Shown: piece after piece, positions 7,369-15,057 of the stretch
Numbering within the stretch: position 1 is the first letter of the stretch
Layout of the letters: every line of letters begins with the position of its first letter
NCBI GenBank assembly: GCA_002085035.1
Contig: MZGM01000033.1
Location: forward strand, 1-19,256
Reading direction: 5' to 3'
Length of the DNA stretch: 19,256 nt
DNA from: Candidatus Zhuqueibacterota bacterium 4484_219
GTDB lineage: Bacteria; Zhuqueibacterota; JdFR-76; 4484-219
Program-made: the position numbers and the translations under genes
The notes under the pieces: model-generated
The model's database searches: none
Seen by the model: the letters and a program-made list of their open reading frames with translations, nothing else
What the model was told of the DNA's origin: nothing

Positions 7369-8322
7369 ATGTCCCAAGAAAAGAAAGCAGTTGTAGCTCT
7401 GGGTGGTAATGCGATCACTCGTGAATTCGAAGAAGGTAATATTTATCAACAGTTCGCTAATACCCGCCGCAGCCTGCTTGGTACGGTAGAAATGATCAAG
7501 CAGGGTTACAAGTTGGCCATTACACATGGTAACGGTCCCCAGGTAGGAAATTACCTTATTCGGGTGGAAGCTGCTCGACATTTGGTGCCACCGCTGCCAC
7601 TGGGAGTAATTGTTGCTGACGTCGAGGGCGGAATGGGCTACATGATTGGGCAATCTTTGCAGAACAAACTGATCCGTGAGGGGATTCATCGGGATGTTGT
7701 GACAATCCTTACCCAGGTAATCGTTGATCGGGACGACCCTTCCATTCTCAACCCTACCAAATTCGTGGGACCATTCTACCAGCGTGACCAGGTGGAAAAG
7801 CTCCAAAAAGAACGCGGCTGGATCATCAAGGAAGACCCTGGCCGTGGTTACCGCCGTGTTGTTCCATCTCCCAAGCCCATTACCTTAGTAGAAAGAAATA
7901 TTATTCGTCAACTATTCGACCAGGAAGTAATAGTAATTTCCACTGGTGGCGGTGGGATCCCTGTTTACGTTGAAAAAGATGGCACCCTCGAGGGCGTTGA
8001 TGGCGTAGTTGACAAGGATTTAGCTTCAGCAATATTGGCCGTAGAAATCGGTGCTAAAGAATTATTTATTCTGACCGCAGTGGAAAAAGTAGCTCTGAAC
8101 TACGGTAAACCAAATCAAATCGATTTGGACACAATGACACTGAGCGATGCCAAACGTTACCTGGCAGAGGGTCATTTCCCACCGGGAAGCATGGGACCAA
8201 AGATCCAGGCTGCCATTGATTTTCTCGAACGTGGGGGTGAAATCGTGGTTATTACCTCGGTTGAAAAACATGTGGAAGCGATTGAAGGACGAACCGGCAC
8301 TCGTATTGTGCCGCTAATTTAA
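7369..8322 (+). CDS. arcC: carbamate kinase
   Basis: Carbamate kinase interconverts carbamoyl phosphate + ADP with carbamate + ATP. In fermenting bacteria it usually runs toward ATP as the last step of arginine, agmatine or allantoin breakdown. The 317-residue product is full length for the family. It carries AVVALGGNAI (7-16), THGNGPQVGNYLIR, GGMGYMIGQSLQN, the ISTGGGGIPV loop, GVVDKDLASA and the late HFPPGSMGPKIQAA signature. No Shine-Dalgarno is obvious, and with only six bases after the cPGS-like gene it may depend on translational coupling. No ornithine or oxamate carbamoyltransferase, arginine deiminase or transporter lies in the window, so the source of carbamoyl phosphate is unknown. 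The next gene on the strand is the sucC remnant, 77 bases downstream. Confidence 0.95.
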   Translation: MSQEKKAVVALGGNAITREFEEGNIYQQFANTRRSLLGTVEMIKQGYKLAITHGNGPQVGNYLIRVEAARHLVPPLPLGVIVADVEGGMGYMIGQSLQNKLIREGIHRDVVTILTQVIVDRDDPSILNPTKFVGPFYQRDQVEKLQKERGWIIKEDPGRGYRRVVPSPKPITLVERNIIRQLFDQEVIVISTGGGGIPVYVEKDGTLEGVDGVVDKDLASAILAVEIGAKELFILTAVEKVALNYGKPNQIDLDTMTLSDAKRYLAEGHFPPGSMGPKIQAAIDFLERGGEIVVITSVEKHVEAIEGRTGTRIVPLI

Positions 8323-8399
8323 ATTTTAAGGTAACTATTGAATTGCAGCAACTTTTATTTTTCATTAGTTCCTGAATCTCAAAAATAGGAGTTTCACCA

Positions 8400-9447
8400 G
8401 TGAAAATTCACGAGTATCAAGCCAAAGAGATTCTGAAACAGTATGGTGTGGCCGTTCCTAAAGGGAGGGTGGCTTCTACTCCTACTGAAGCCAAAGAGAT
8501 TGCCGCTGAATTAGCATGTTCGGTTGTAGTAAAGGCCCAGATCCACGCCGGTGGTAGAGGAAAGGCAGGTGGGATCAAAATAGCCAAATCGCCGGAAGAA
8601 GCCGAAAAAGCAGCTGCCGAGCTTATCGGCAAATGTTTAGTTACCTACCAAACAGGCCCGGAAGGGCGGACAGTACGAAAAGTTCTGGTTGAAGAGACAA
8701 TGGAGATCGAGGAAGAATTGTACGCCGGAATTGTACTGGATCGTTCATGTTCGCAGTTAGTGTTTATGGTTAGCACCGAAGGCGGAGTAGAGATAGAAAA
8801 GGTTGCTGCCGAATCGCCAGAGAAAATTCTTAAAGAACGCATTGATCCCTGCGTTGGGTTGTTACCTTTTCAAGCACGCAGAATGATCTATGGGCTGGGT
8901 TTGAAAGGCGACCAATTTAAAAGCGGAGCAAAATTCCTTTCGGGTTTGTACAAAGCTTACGTATCCACAGATGCCTCTCTGGCTGAAATTAATCCAGGAA
9001 GACCCACTGGAAGTGGAAGCCAGCAAGTACAACCTCAATTACATCCGTCTGGAGGGCAACGTGGGCTGCATGGTTAACGGCGCTGGACTGGCAATGTCTA
9101 CCATGGACATTATCAAATTGGCCGGTGGCGAACCTGCCAACTTCTTGGATGTCGGCGGTGGAGCCAGTGCCGAGACCGTAGCCAATGGCTTTCGCATCTT
9201 GCTGTCTGACAAAAACGTCAAAGCGGTGCTCATTAATATCTTCGGTGGTATTGTCCGTTGTGACCGGGTGGCTGCTGGGGTAGTAGAGGCAGCAAAAAAA
9301 GTCAATATCAACGTGCCTGTGGTAGTACGGCTACAAGGCACCAACGCTGAAGAAGCTGCTGAGATTTTGAACAAATCCGGGCTTTCGTTCGCGGTTGCCA
9401 AAGACCTCAAAGAAGCGGCTGAAAAAGTGGTGGCAACGGTGAAGTAG
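8400..9447 (+). pseudogene. sucC: succinyl-CoA synthetase beta subunit, broken by an internal deletion with frame change
   Basis: The intact enzyme makes ATP or GTP from succinyl-CoA in the TCA cycle. From GTG 8400, with AGGAG eight bases upstream, the frame reads MKIHEYQAKEILKQYG and VVVKAQIHAGGRGKAGG through the ATP-grasp domain to SLAEINP, near residue 199. The sequence then jumps to QEDPLEVEASKYNLNYIRLE in another frame (from about 8995). It runs on to the CoA-ligase domain (GCMVNGAGLAMSTMD, NFLDVGGGAS, VLINIFGGIVRCD) and a stop at 9447. Compared with E. coli SucC, about 36 residues between INP and QEDP are missing (about 110 bases), including the second Mg-binding Asp of the ATP site. 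The first frame ends at a stop by 9077. Both flanks are well conserved, so the break is recent or artificial. Confidence 0.9.
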
Positions 9448-9727
9448 CGAGGGGATAGGCCAACAACGCCTAGCGCAGTAAACTGCAAATAAAAATATTA
9501 AATATCAAAATGCCTGCCCTGGCCGGTCTGGCAGGCGGGCAATAATGACAAATCAAAATTCAAAATTTTCGTCCTTCCGCTGGGATAGACAAGCACGATC
9601 ACGAATCGCAATTTGAGATTAATATTCTTATTTTCCAATATTTATGATTCTCAGGGGGAAAATAATTTTAAATTTTACTACGTAATAAAGTTATCGAAAT
9701 CATTTATGCTAATTTTAGGAGGATACC
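9448..9727 (+). repeat. sucC-sucD spacer with a GC hairpin in AT-rich flanks, possible dispersed repeat
   Basis: This 280-base spacer is unusually long for a sucC-sucD pair. At 9512-9536 it holds an inverted repeat, GCCTGCC and GGCAGGC around an 11-base loop. It is set between AT-rich arms such as aaatatcaaaa and caaatcaaaattcaaaattt. GC-rich hairpins with such arms resemble dispersed intergenic repeats that I have seen in genomes of uncultured bacteria; with no T-tract after it, it is not a typical terminator. A second copy in the window was not found. The remaining spacer up to the sucD Shine-Dalgarno shows no gene. Confidence 0.4.
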
Positions 9728-10411
9728 TTGAGCATCCTAATTGATCAAAACACACGATTGTTAGTCCAAGGGATTACCGGTGGGGAAGGTTCCTTCCACA
9801 CCAAACAGATGATAGAATATGGCACAAAGGTGGTGGCTGGAGTAACACCTGGCAAGGGTGGTCAGAAGTTCGACGGTAAAATACCAGTTTTCAACACAGT
9901 TGCTGAGGCGGTGGACAAGGAGGGAGCTAATGAAGTAGGCATTATGCCCGGATTCATTCATCGGGAGGGAAATGTGGGAGTAATCTCCCGCAGTGGCACC
10001 CTCACCTACGAAGCAGTGTACCAATTAACTCAACTGGGTATTGGGCAATCTACCTGCATCGGAATCGGCGGAGATCCAATCATCGGTACCAACTTCGTGG
10101 ACGCTTTGGAGCTATTCGAAAAAGATGCAGAAACGACAGCCGTGGTACTTATTGGCGAAATTGGTGGTACTGCCGAAGAAGAAGCTGCAGCTTATGTTAA
10201 AGATCACGTTACTAAGCCGGTGGTAAGTTTTATCGCTGGGCGCACTGCTCCACCCGGACGCCGCATGGGACACGCCGGAGCCATCATCTCCGGAGGTCAT
10301 GGAACAGCTGCAGAAAAAATGGCGGCACTGCAATCGGCTGGTATCACTGTTGTACAAAATCCTGCGGAAATTGGACAAACGGTAAAGCAAATTCTGGCCC
10401 AAAATATTTGA
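9728..10411 (+). pseudogene. sucD: succinyl-CoA synthetase alpha subunit with a large in-frame internal deletion
   Basis: SucD binds CoA and carries the phosphorylated histidine. A TTG start at 9728 follows AGGAGG at five-base spacing. The start MSILIDQNTRLLVQGITGGEG and VTPGKGGQKFDGKIPVFNTV match the CoA-binding domain. At about residue 68 (near 9929-9934) GAN is joined directly to EVGIMPGFIHREGNVGVISR. Relative to E. coli SucD about 64-66 residues are missing, including the TEGIP and GPNCPG segments of the CoA-binding and active-site region. The phosphohistidine is kept (H182 in RMGHAGAII, equivalent to E. coli H246), as are SRSGTLTYEAV and IGEIGG. At 227 residues, against about 290, the fold should not close normally. 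The reading frame is open, so a short protein could be made, but activity is doubtful. Confidence 0.85.
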
Positions 10412-10526
10412 ACCCAGATTTGGAAAACTCTGCTAAAGATTTCTTTTGGCTTTCGCACTTGTGTAAAATAAGACCTTGGATTTGACATCATAAGTTTAAA
10501 AATTACGTATTAGCTTAAATCATTAA

Positions 10527-10574
10527 CTTTTGATACAGCCCCTCCTGTCTGGAGCTGTATCAAAAGGCATTTTT
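10527..10574 (+). terminator. rho-independent terminator after sucD
   Basis: A perfect 12-base-pair stem (CTTTTGATACAG at 10527-10538 with CTGTATCAAAAG at 10555-10566) continues after a three-base bulge into CTCC/GGAG around a TGTCT loop. It is followed by GCATTTTTTA, giving a six-T run. This is a classic terminator for the rightward transcript and separates the suc genes from ndk. Confidence 0.85.
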
Positions 10575-10577
10575 TAC

Positions 10578-10613
10578 CGCAAAGTTCGCCAAGAAGTCGC
10601 AAAGATCGCAAAG
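10578..10613. repeat. short CGCAAAG tandem-type repeat
   Basis: Four near-identical heptamers, CGCAAAG, CGCCAAG, CGCAAAG and CGCAAAG, start at 10578, 10587, 10598 and 10607 (spacings 9, 11 and 9). The array lies immediately after the terminator. Similar GCAAAG arrays occur as dispersed intergenic elements in many bacterial genomes; their function is not known to me. No protein frame explains it. Confidence 0.6.
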
Positions 10614-10781
10614 GGCTAATTATCTATTCATAAAAACGTTGCGTACTTTGCTGTTATCTTATGGCAATTTACTGCGCAGGCTATTTAACAATAGAAAAGC
10701 ATGCAACATGGTTTCTCTACTAAACCTTGAAAATTTTAACCTTCTAAAACCACAATGTCTTAAGAAAGGAGGAGATTGATT

Positions 10782-11207
10782 TTGAAGGAACGCACGTTAG
10801 CAATCCTTAAACCAGATTGTGTAAATCGAAAATTGGTTGGTAAGGTACTAGATTGCATTCTTGAGGCGGAGTTTAAAATTTTAGGAATGAAAATGGTGAA
10901 AATGGATGCCAAAATGGCAGGTGAGTTTTACAAAGTGCATAGCCAGCGTCCATTTTATCGGGATCTGGTAGAATTTATGTCCTCAGGAAGCTGCATCCCC
11001 ATGGTATTGGAGAAAGAAAACGCCATCGAGGATTTCCGGCGTTTGATAGGAGCAACTGATCCTGCTGAAGCAGAACCAGGAACGATCCGACAGAAGTTTG
11101 CCGAAAACAAACAGAACAACATCGTTCACGGTTCCGATTCGCCAGAGACGGCAATTACCGAAATCGCCTTCTTTTTCTCCGAATCGGAATTAATTCCAAA
11201 TATGTAG
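10782..11207 (+). CDS. ndk: nucleoside diphosphate kinase
   Basis: Ndk moves the gamma phosphate of ATP to other nucleoside diphosphates through a phosphohistidine. From the TTG at 10782 the product is 141 residues, normal for the family, and begins MKERTLAILKPDCVNRKLVG. The catalytic histidine is H116 in NNIVHGSDSPETA, and GATDPAEAEPGTIRQKF is the usual nucleotide-binding stretch. I prefer this TTG over the one at 10776 because AGGAGG ends nine bases before it, and the family normally starts with MERTLAIIKPD. The gene lies beyond a strong terminator, so it has its own promoter or rests on read-through. sucCD-ndk is a common neighbourhood, since succinyl-CoA synthetase makes a nucleoside triphosphate that Ndk redistributes. 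Confidence 0.96.
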   Translation: MKERTLAILKPDCVNRKLVGKVLDCILEAEFKILGMKMVKMDAKMAGEFYKVHSQRPFYRDLVEFMSSGSCIPMVLEKENAIEDFRRLIGATDPAEAEPGTIRQKFAENKQNNIVHGSDSPETAITEIAFFFSESELIPNM

Positions 11208-11263
11208 ACGAAGACATCGTTTAAACAGCTGCGATTATTTCAAATCAAATTATGGAGATTGAG

Positions 11264-12115
11264 ATGTTCAAGATTTTAAAGCATGCAATATTAGGGCCAC
11301 AAGTGAAACAATTGGTATTCGAAGCCCCTGCAGTTGCTCGTAAACGCAAACCAGGCCAATTTGTGATACTACGAATAAACGAGTCAGGGGAACGGTTTCC
11401 CCTTACTATTGCCGATGCCGATCCCAAGGCTGGAACAATTACCATCATTTTTCAAGAGGTAGGAAAATCAACCTTTCAATTAGGAACTCTAAAAGCTGGG
11501 GATGCTGTTCTTGACATAGTAGGACCATTAGGTAAGCCAACAGAGATTGAAAAGTTCGGCCACGTGATCTGCATGGGTGGCGGGGTAGGGGTAGCAGAGA
11601 TTTATCCTGTGGCTATGGCATTGAGAGAAGCAGGGAATGAAGTAACTGCCATTATCGGGGCTCGAAGTAAAGATTTGGTGATTTTGGAGGAGCAGATGCG
11701 CCGTGCCAGTCATAAGCTATGGGTAACTACTGACGATGGCAGCTACGGTTATCATGGTTTGGTCACAGACCCTCTAAAAGAAATACTAAATGACACCAAT
11801 AAGAAGGTCGACAGGGTATTTTGCATTGGTCCGGTGCCAATGATGCGAGCAGTAGCCGAAGCTACCCGACCGTACGGCATCCCTACTATCGTGAGTCTGA
11901 ATCCTATTATGGTGGACGGCACGGGGATGTGTGGAGCTTGCCGGGTTGAAGTAGGAGGCGAGACAAAATTTGCCTGTGTGGACGGGCCAGATTTTGATGC
12001 CCATCAGGTAAATTTCGACCTGCTAATGAAACGACTAACAATTTACAAAGACCAAGAGAAACTTTCCTGGGAACTCTGGAAGCAACAGCATGGAAAATGT
12101 ACTAAAAAATCTTAA
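11264..12115 (+). CDS. nfnA: NfnA: NADH-dependent reduced ferredoxin:NADP+ oxidoreductase, small subunit
   Basis: The small subunit of the electron-bifurcating NfnAB transhydrogenase, which couples NADH and reduced ferredoxin oxidation to NADP+ reduction (or the reverse). It is also annotated as a ferredoxin-NADP+ reductase alpha subunit or SfrB-type protein. The FAD-binding domain is read from KPGQFVILRI and ERFPLTIADAD. The NAD-binding part has VICMGGGVGVAEIYPVAMAL. A C-terminal [2Fe-2S] motif, MVDGTGMCGACRVEVGGETKFACVDGP, supplies the cysteines and the conserved Asp. I chose ATG 11264 (283 residues) because GGAG lies six bases before it and relatives begin MFKIL; ATG 11252 is the alternative. 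It is followed after 21 bases by nfnB, so the two are co-transcribed. Confidence 0.9.
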   Translation: MFKILKHAILGPQVKQLVFEAPAVARKRKPGQFVILRINESGERFPLTIADADPKAGTITIIFQEVGKSTFQLGTLKAGDAVLDIVGPLGKPTEIEKFGHVICMGGGVGVAEIYPVAMALREAGNEVTAIIGARSKDLVILEEQMRRASHKLWVTTDDGSYGYHGLVTDPLKEILNDTNKKVDRVFCIGPVPMMRAVAEATRPYGIPTIVSLNPIMVDGTGMCGACRVEVGGETKFACVDGPDFDAHQVNFDLLMKRLTIYKDQEKLSWELWKQQHGKCTKKS

Positions 12116-12136
12116 AACAATCATAACGAGGTCATT

Positions 12137-13525
12137 ATGGCGAAGAAGATTATTCCCTATGCAGTTCCAATGCCCGAACAAGATCCCAAGGAGAGAATTC
12201 ACAATTTCAATGAGGTTCCCCTTGGCTACAGCCCAGAAATGGCGATTGCAGAAGCCAATCGGTGTTTGCAATGCAAAAAGGCGCCCTGTATTGCGGGGTG
12301 TCCGGTAGCGATCGATATTCCTGCTTTTATTAATCTTATTGCTCAAGGAGATTTTATTGCTGCTTATCGGAAAGTGATGGAAAAGAATGTACTACCCGCT
12401 ATTTGTGGTAGAGTTTGTCCCCAGGAAGACCAATGCCAGAAAATGTGTGTGATGGGAGTTAAGAATGAACCTATTGCAATAGGACGTTTAGAGCGATTTG
12501 TGGCTGATTACGCCATGCAGGTAGGCAAAACAGAAGTACCTCAACGATTACGTTCCACGGGCAAGCGCGTGGCAGTTATAGGTTCTGGCCCATCTGGCCT
12601 GACGGTAGCTGGCGATCTGGCAAAAATGGGGCATTCAGTAACATTATTCGAAGCCCTTCACGCCACCGGTGGTGTACTGGTGTATGGCATCCCCGAATTC
12701 CGTCTTCCAAAAGATATTCTGAAAAAAGAAACCGAAGTGCTTGCTAAATTAGGCGTGGAAATTCAAACCGACTACGTCATTGGAATCACGGAAATGGTGG
12801 ACGAGTTATTGGATCGTTACCAGGCGATATTTATTGGTACTGGTGCTGGATTGCCATACTTCATGAACATCCCTGGCGAAAACTTAAACGGAGTGTACTC
12901 TGCTAATGAGTTTCTTACTCGAAACAATCTTATGCGCGCCTATCTTTTTCCCCAATGGGATACCCCGATTAAACCAAGTCGTAATGTGGCAGTAATCGGA
13001 GGAGGAAACACAGCTATGGATGCGGTGCGCATTGCTAAACGTTTAGGTGCTGAAAATGCCTACCTCATCTACCGCCGTTCTCGAGCAGAAATGCCTGCTC
13101 GGGACGAAGAAATCCATCATGCTCAAGAGGAAGGAATAATTTTCCACTTACTGGAAAATCCAATCCGCATTATTGGTGACGAAAAGGGATGGGTAAAAGA
13201 GATTGAACTAATCCGAATGGAGCTCGGGGAACCGGACGAGTCTGGTCGTCGACGTCCTATTCCAATAAAAGGTTCAGAACACACTCTAAAAGTTGATACT
13301 GTAATAATGGCAATTGGACAAGGACCAAATCCTCTATTGCTTTCCACCACCCCGGGACTAAAATTGAATAAACGAGGGTACATTCAAGTTGACCCTCAAA
13401 CTGGAGCTACTTCCAAAAAAGGAGTCTTTGCTGGTGGAGATATTGTGACTGGTAGCGCCACCGTCATCCTGGCTATGGGGGCTGGACGTACAGCTGCAAA
13501 AGCAATGCACGAATTTCTTAAGTAG
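12137..13525 (+). CDS. nfnB: NfnB: NADH-dependent reduced ferredoxin:NADP+ oxidoreductase, large subunit (GltD-like)
   Basis: The large subunit of NfnAB, homologous to the small subunit of glutamate synthase. Two [4Fe-4S] cluster motifs are intact: C43, C46, C51 and C55 (CLQCKKAPCIAGCP), and C90, C94, C100 and C104 (CGRVCPQEDQCQKMC). The FAD motif VAVIGSGPSGLTVAGDLAKM and the NADPH motif VAVIGGGNTAMDAVRIAKRL follow, and GVFAGGDIVTGSATVILAMG closes the FAD fold. At 462 residues it is full length. The related GltD also fits, but the adjacent nfnA-type gene makes NfnB the better call; no glutamate synthase large subunit is present. GAGG lies five bases before the ATG. The pair implies anaerobic, ferredoxin-based metabolism. 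The gene converges on the MFS gene downstream. Confidence 0.93.
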   Translation: MAKKIIPYAVPMPEQDPKERIHNFNEVPLGYSPEMAIAEANRCLQCKKAPCIAGCPVAIDIPAFINLIAQGDFIAAYRKVMEKNVLPAICGRVCPQEDQCQKMCVMGVKNEPIAIGRLERFVADYAMQVGKTEVPQRLRSTGKRVAVIGSGPSGLTVAGDLAKMGHSVTLFEALHATGGVLVYGIPEFRLPKDILKKETEVLAKLGVEIQTDYVIGITEMVDELLDRYQAIFIGTGAGLPYFMNIPGENLNGVYSANEFLTRNNLMRAYLFPQWDTPIKPSRNVAVIGGGNTAMDAVRIAKRLGAENAYLIYRRSRAEMPARDEEIHHAQEEGIIFHLLENPIRIIGDEKGWVKEIELIRMELGEPDESGRRRPIPIKGSEHTLKVDTVIMAIGQGPNPLLLSTTPGLKLNKRGYIQVDPQTGATSKKGVFAGGDIVTGSATVILAMGAGRTAAKAMHEFLK

Positions 13526-13534
13526 AAACAGACC

Positions 13535-13570
13535 AACAAGAAGACTTTTTGGGGGTCATCGTCTTCTGTT
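13535..13570 (+). terminator. weak hairpin between convergent genes, possible terminator
   Basis: AACAAGAAGAC (13535-13545) pairs with GTCTTCTGTT (13561-13570), giving ten base pairs with one bulged A and a 15-base loop. It sits ten bases after the nfnB stop and in the 56-base gap before the convergent MFS gene. No clear T-run follows on either strand, so termination efficiency is doubtful. Confidence 0.4.
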
Positions 13571-13581
13571 CATAAACATTT

Positions 13582-14907
13582 TTAAGTGTTGTTTCTGGTA
13601 TTTGCGACCTGCCTCTTCGGAGACTGGGGTCGAATGTCTTCTACGAAAATAAGAAGTGAAATAAGCAGTAGCAAGGTTATGCCGGCAATACTAAGCATTA
13701 GCTGGAAGATATTGAGTTGCATACCTGCAAGCGATATCTTCCAATTAGACGGGACAGACTGGCTAATGTAACCGGCAAGCATTGGTGACACCGCAGGTCC
13801 GGCACCTATAAGAATAGTTGCCATTGACATGAAAAAAGCACGCCCCCGGTCGGGGGCAAGATGAAATAGTTGGGTAGTGCAAGCCACCCCCGCCATTGCT
13901 CCCATTGCTCCGGAGATAATCATAGCTATAAACATCAACTGCATAGCCTGATTTGTTGGCAACCAACCAATTTTGACCACAAAAAAGCACACTGCGCAAA
14001 GTACAATATGAGCCATCAAGAAAACCCGCTTGGTGCCAATTCGATCTGTTAGCTGGCCTGCTAGAACCAGAGACATGACTTTTCCTAAAGTGCTAAATCC
14101 GAACACAATCATATTGTTCCGTATTGTAAAACCCATGTATTTCATATACAGTACCAACGGGGTGCTAAGAAATCCTGTCCAGAATGCAAACAAAGAATAA
14201 TAACCACAAAAAATTAACACTTCATGTCGTAACAGGATTTGCTTTATGTACTGTTTCCAATTAGAATAATCGTTGTTGGCAGCATGGCTCCGGCCTTCGG
14301 GCAACTGGGCGATGAAAATATTTCTGGCAAAATAAAAAATCAGCCCAACCGCAATGACAACTTGGAATTGCCAGAGTGATGGATTATTTCCTAAAAAAGT
14401 TCCGGCCAGGACAATAGATATGAATGTAGTGCTTTGCCAGATGGCGCGCATTTTGCCAAAAAATCTGCCCCTTTGGTTGCTTGGCACCACATCGTGCAAG
14501 AGGGGGAACCAAAACGTCGAACCAGTTACGCTGGCAATGCCACCAATTGAGGTAAGAGCAAGAATCAGAGTGATTTTAGTTTTTCCTTCAAGAGGGAGAA
14601 ATGTAACAGCAAGCATGCTGGCCATGGCAAATCCATTTATGATCCAGCAACGAAGCATGAATCGTTTCCCTAATGATGGAGGTACTAACAAAGAGGTGGG
14701 AATCTGTAAAACGCGAGGCAATAACAACAACGAGCCAAGCAGCATAGCCTGAAAGTTCGACCCACCAAGCTGTTTGATGAACAACACACCAAAAGCAGAC
14801 TGAGTTAGCAGCTGGGGAAGAATGACGCCTGTACCCTGTCCGAAGTACGCCAGTCGCATTCCCATACGCTGTTGTGCATAAGTCAGCGTCGTTGTAGATT
14901 TGTTCAT
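13582..14907 (-). CDS. MFS transporter
   Basis: A 441-residue integral membrane protein of the major facilitator superfamily, with about 12 hydrophobic spans in two halves. The loop QLTDRIGTKRVFL, in the middle of the protein, matches the MFS motif A type (D-R-x-G-x-K/R-R). NQRGRFFGKMRAIWQ is a similar cytoplasmic loop in the first half. HLAPDRGRAFFMSMATIL in the C-terminal half is another typical segment. The substrate cannot be read. The gene follows the glycosidase gene at 150 bases in the same direction, so sugar or sugar-derivative transport is a reasonable guess and no more. The ATG at 14907 has only a weak Shine-Dalgarno (GATCGGAC). The C-terminal 20 residues are hydrophilic and rich in basic residues, consistent with a cytoplasmic end. 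Confidence 0.85.
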   Translation of the reverse strand: MNKSTTTLTYAQQRMGMRLAYFGQGTGVILPQLLTQSAFGVLFIKQLGGSNFQAMLLGSLLLLPRVLQIPTSLLVPPSLGKRFMLRCWIINGFAMASMLAVTFLPLEGKTKITLILALTSIGGIASVTGSTFWFPLLHDVVPSNQRGRFFGKMRAIWQSTTFISIVLAGTFLGNNPSLWQFQVVIAVGLIFYFARNIFIAQLPEGRSHAANNDYSNWKQYIKQILLRHEVLIFCGYYSLFAFWTGFLSTPLVLYMKYMGFTIRNNMIVFGFSTLGKVMSLVLAGQLTDRIGTKRVFLMAHIVLCAVCFFVVKIGWLPTNQAMQLMFIAMIISGAMGAMAGVACTTQLFHLAPDRGRAFFMSMATILIGAGPAVSPMLAGYISQSVPSNWKISLAGMQLNIFQLMLSIAGITLLLLISLLIFVEDIRPQSPKRQVANTRNNT

Positions 14908-15057
14908 GTCCGATCTAATTTAGATGCAATGGTTGTTAGCAGTTCCGAAGCTCGTTTCGCCATTTGTTGAATGGTTACTATCGTCGAAATTTTGTGTATT
15001 CACACAACTTACTTTACACATGGGTTAGCAGAGATTTTCTCATTAGGAGATCCAAGT
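14908..15057. other. spacer between glycosidase and MFS gene
   Basis: This 150-base spacer has no gene. On the minus strand a small hairpin, TTGTGT GAAT ACACAA, lies about 60 bases after the glycosidase stop without a proper T-run, so it is at most a weak terminator. No promoter stands out for the MFS gene. Confidence 0.4.

Larger units (their letters stand above)
10412..10775 (+). other. sucD-ndk intergenic region
   Basis: This 364-base stretch holds no gene I can support. It contains the strong terminator at 10527-10574 and the CGCAAAG repeat at 10578-10613, listed separately. The part from about 10614 to the ndk Shine-Dalgarno is AT-rich and should contain the ndk promoter, but no convincing -35/-10 pair stands out. 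Confidence 0.6.

Noticed and set aside
8990..9000. Programmed ribosomal frameshift in sucC
   Set aside because: A frameshift alone would not restore the missing conserved block of about 36 residues, and no slippery sequence is visible.
8971..9447. Separate gene for the second part of sucC
   Set aside because: It begins inside the conserved sucC coding region without a ribosome site and matches only the C-terminal half of SucC, so it is part of the broken gene.
10482..10512. Perfect TTGACA as a promoter -35 after sucD
   Set aside because: No acceptable -10 box lies at 16-18 bases, and any transcript would run straight into the terminator at 10527.
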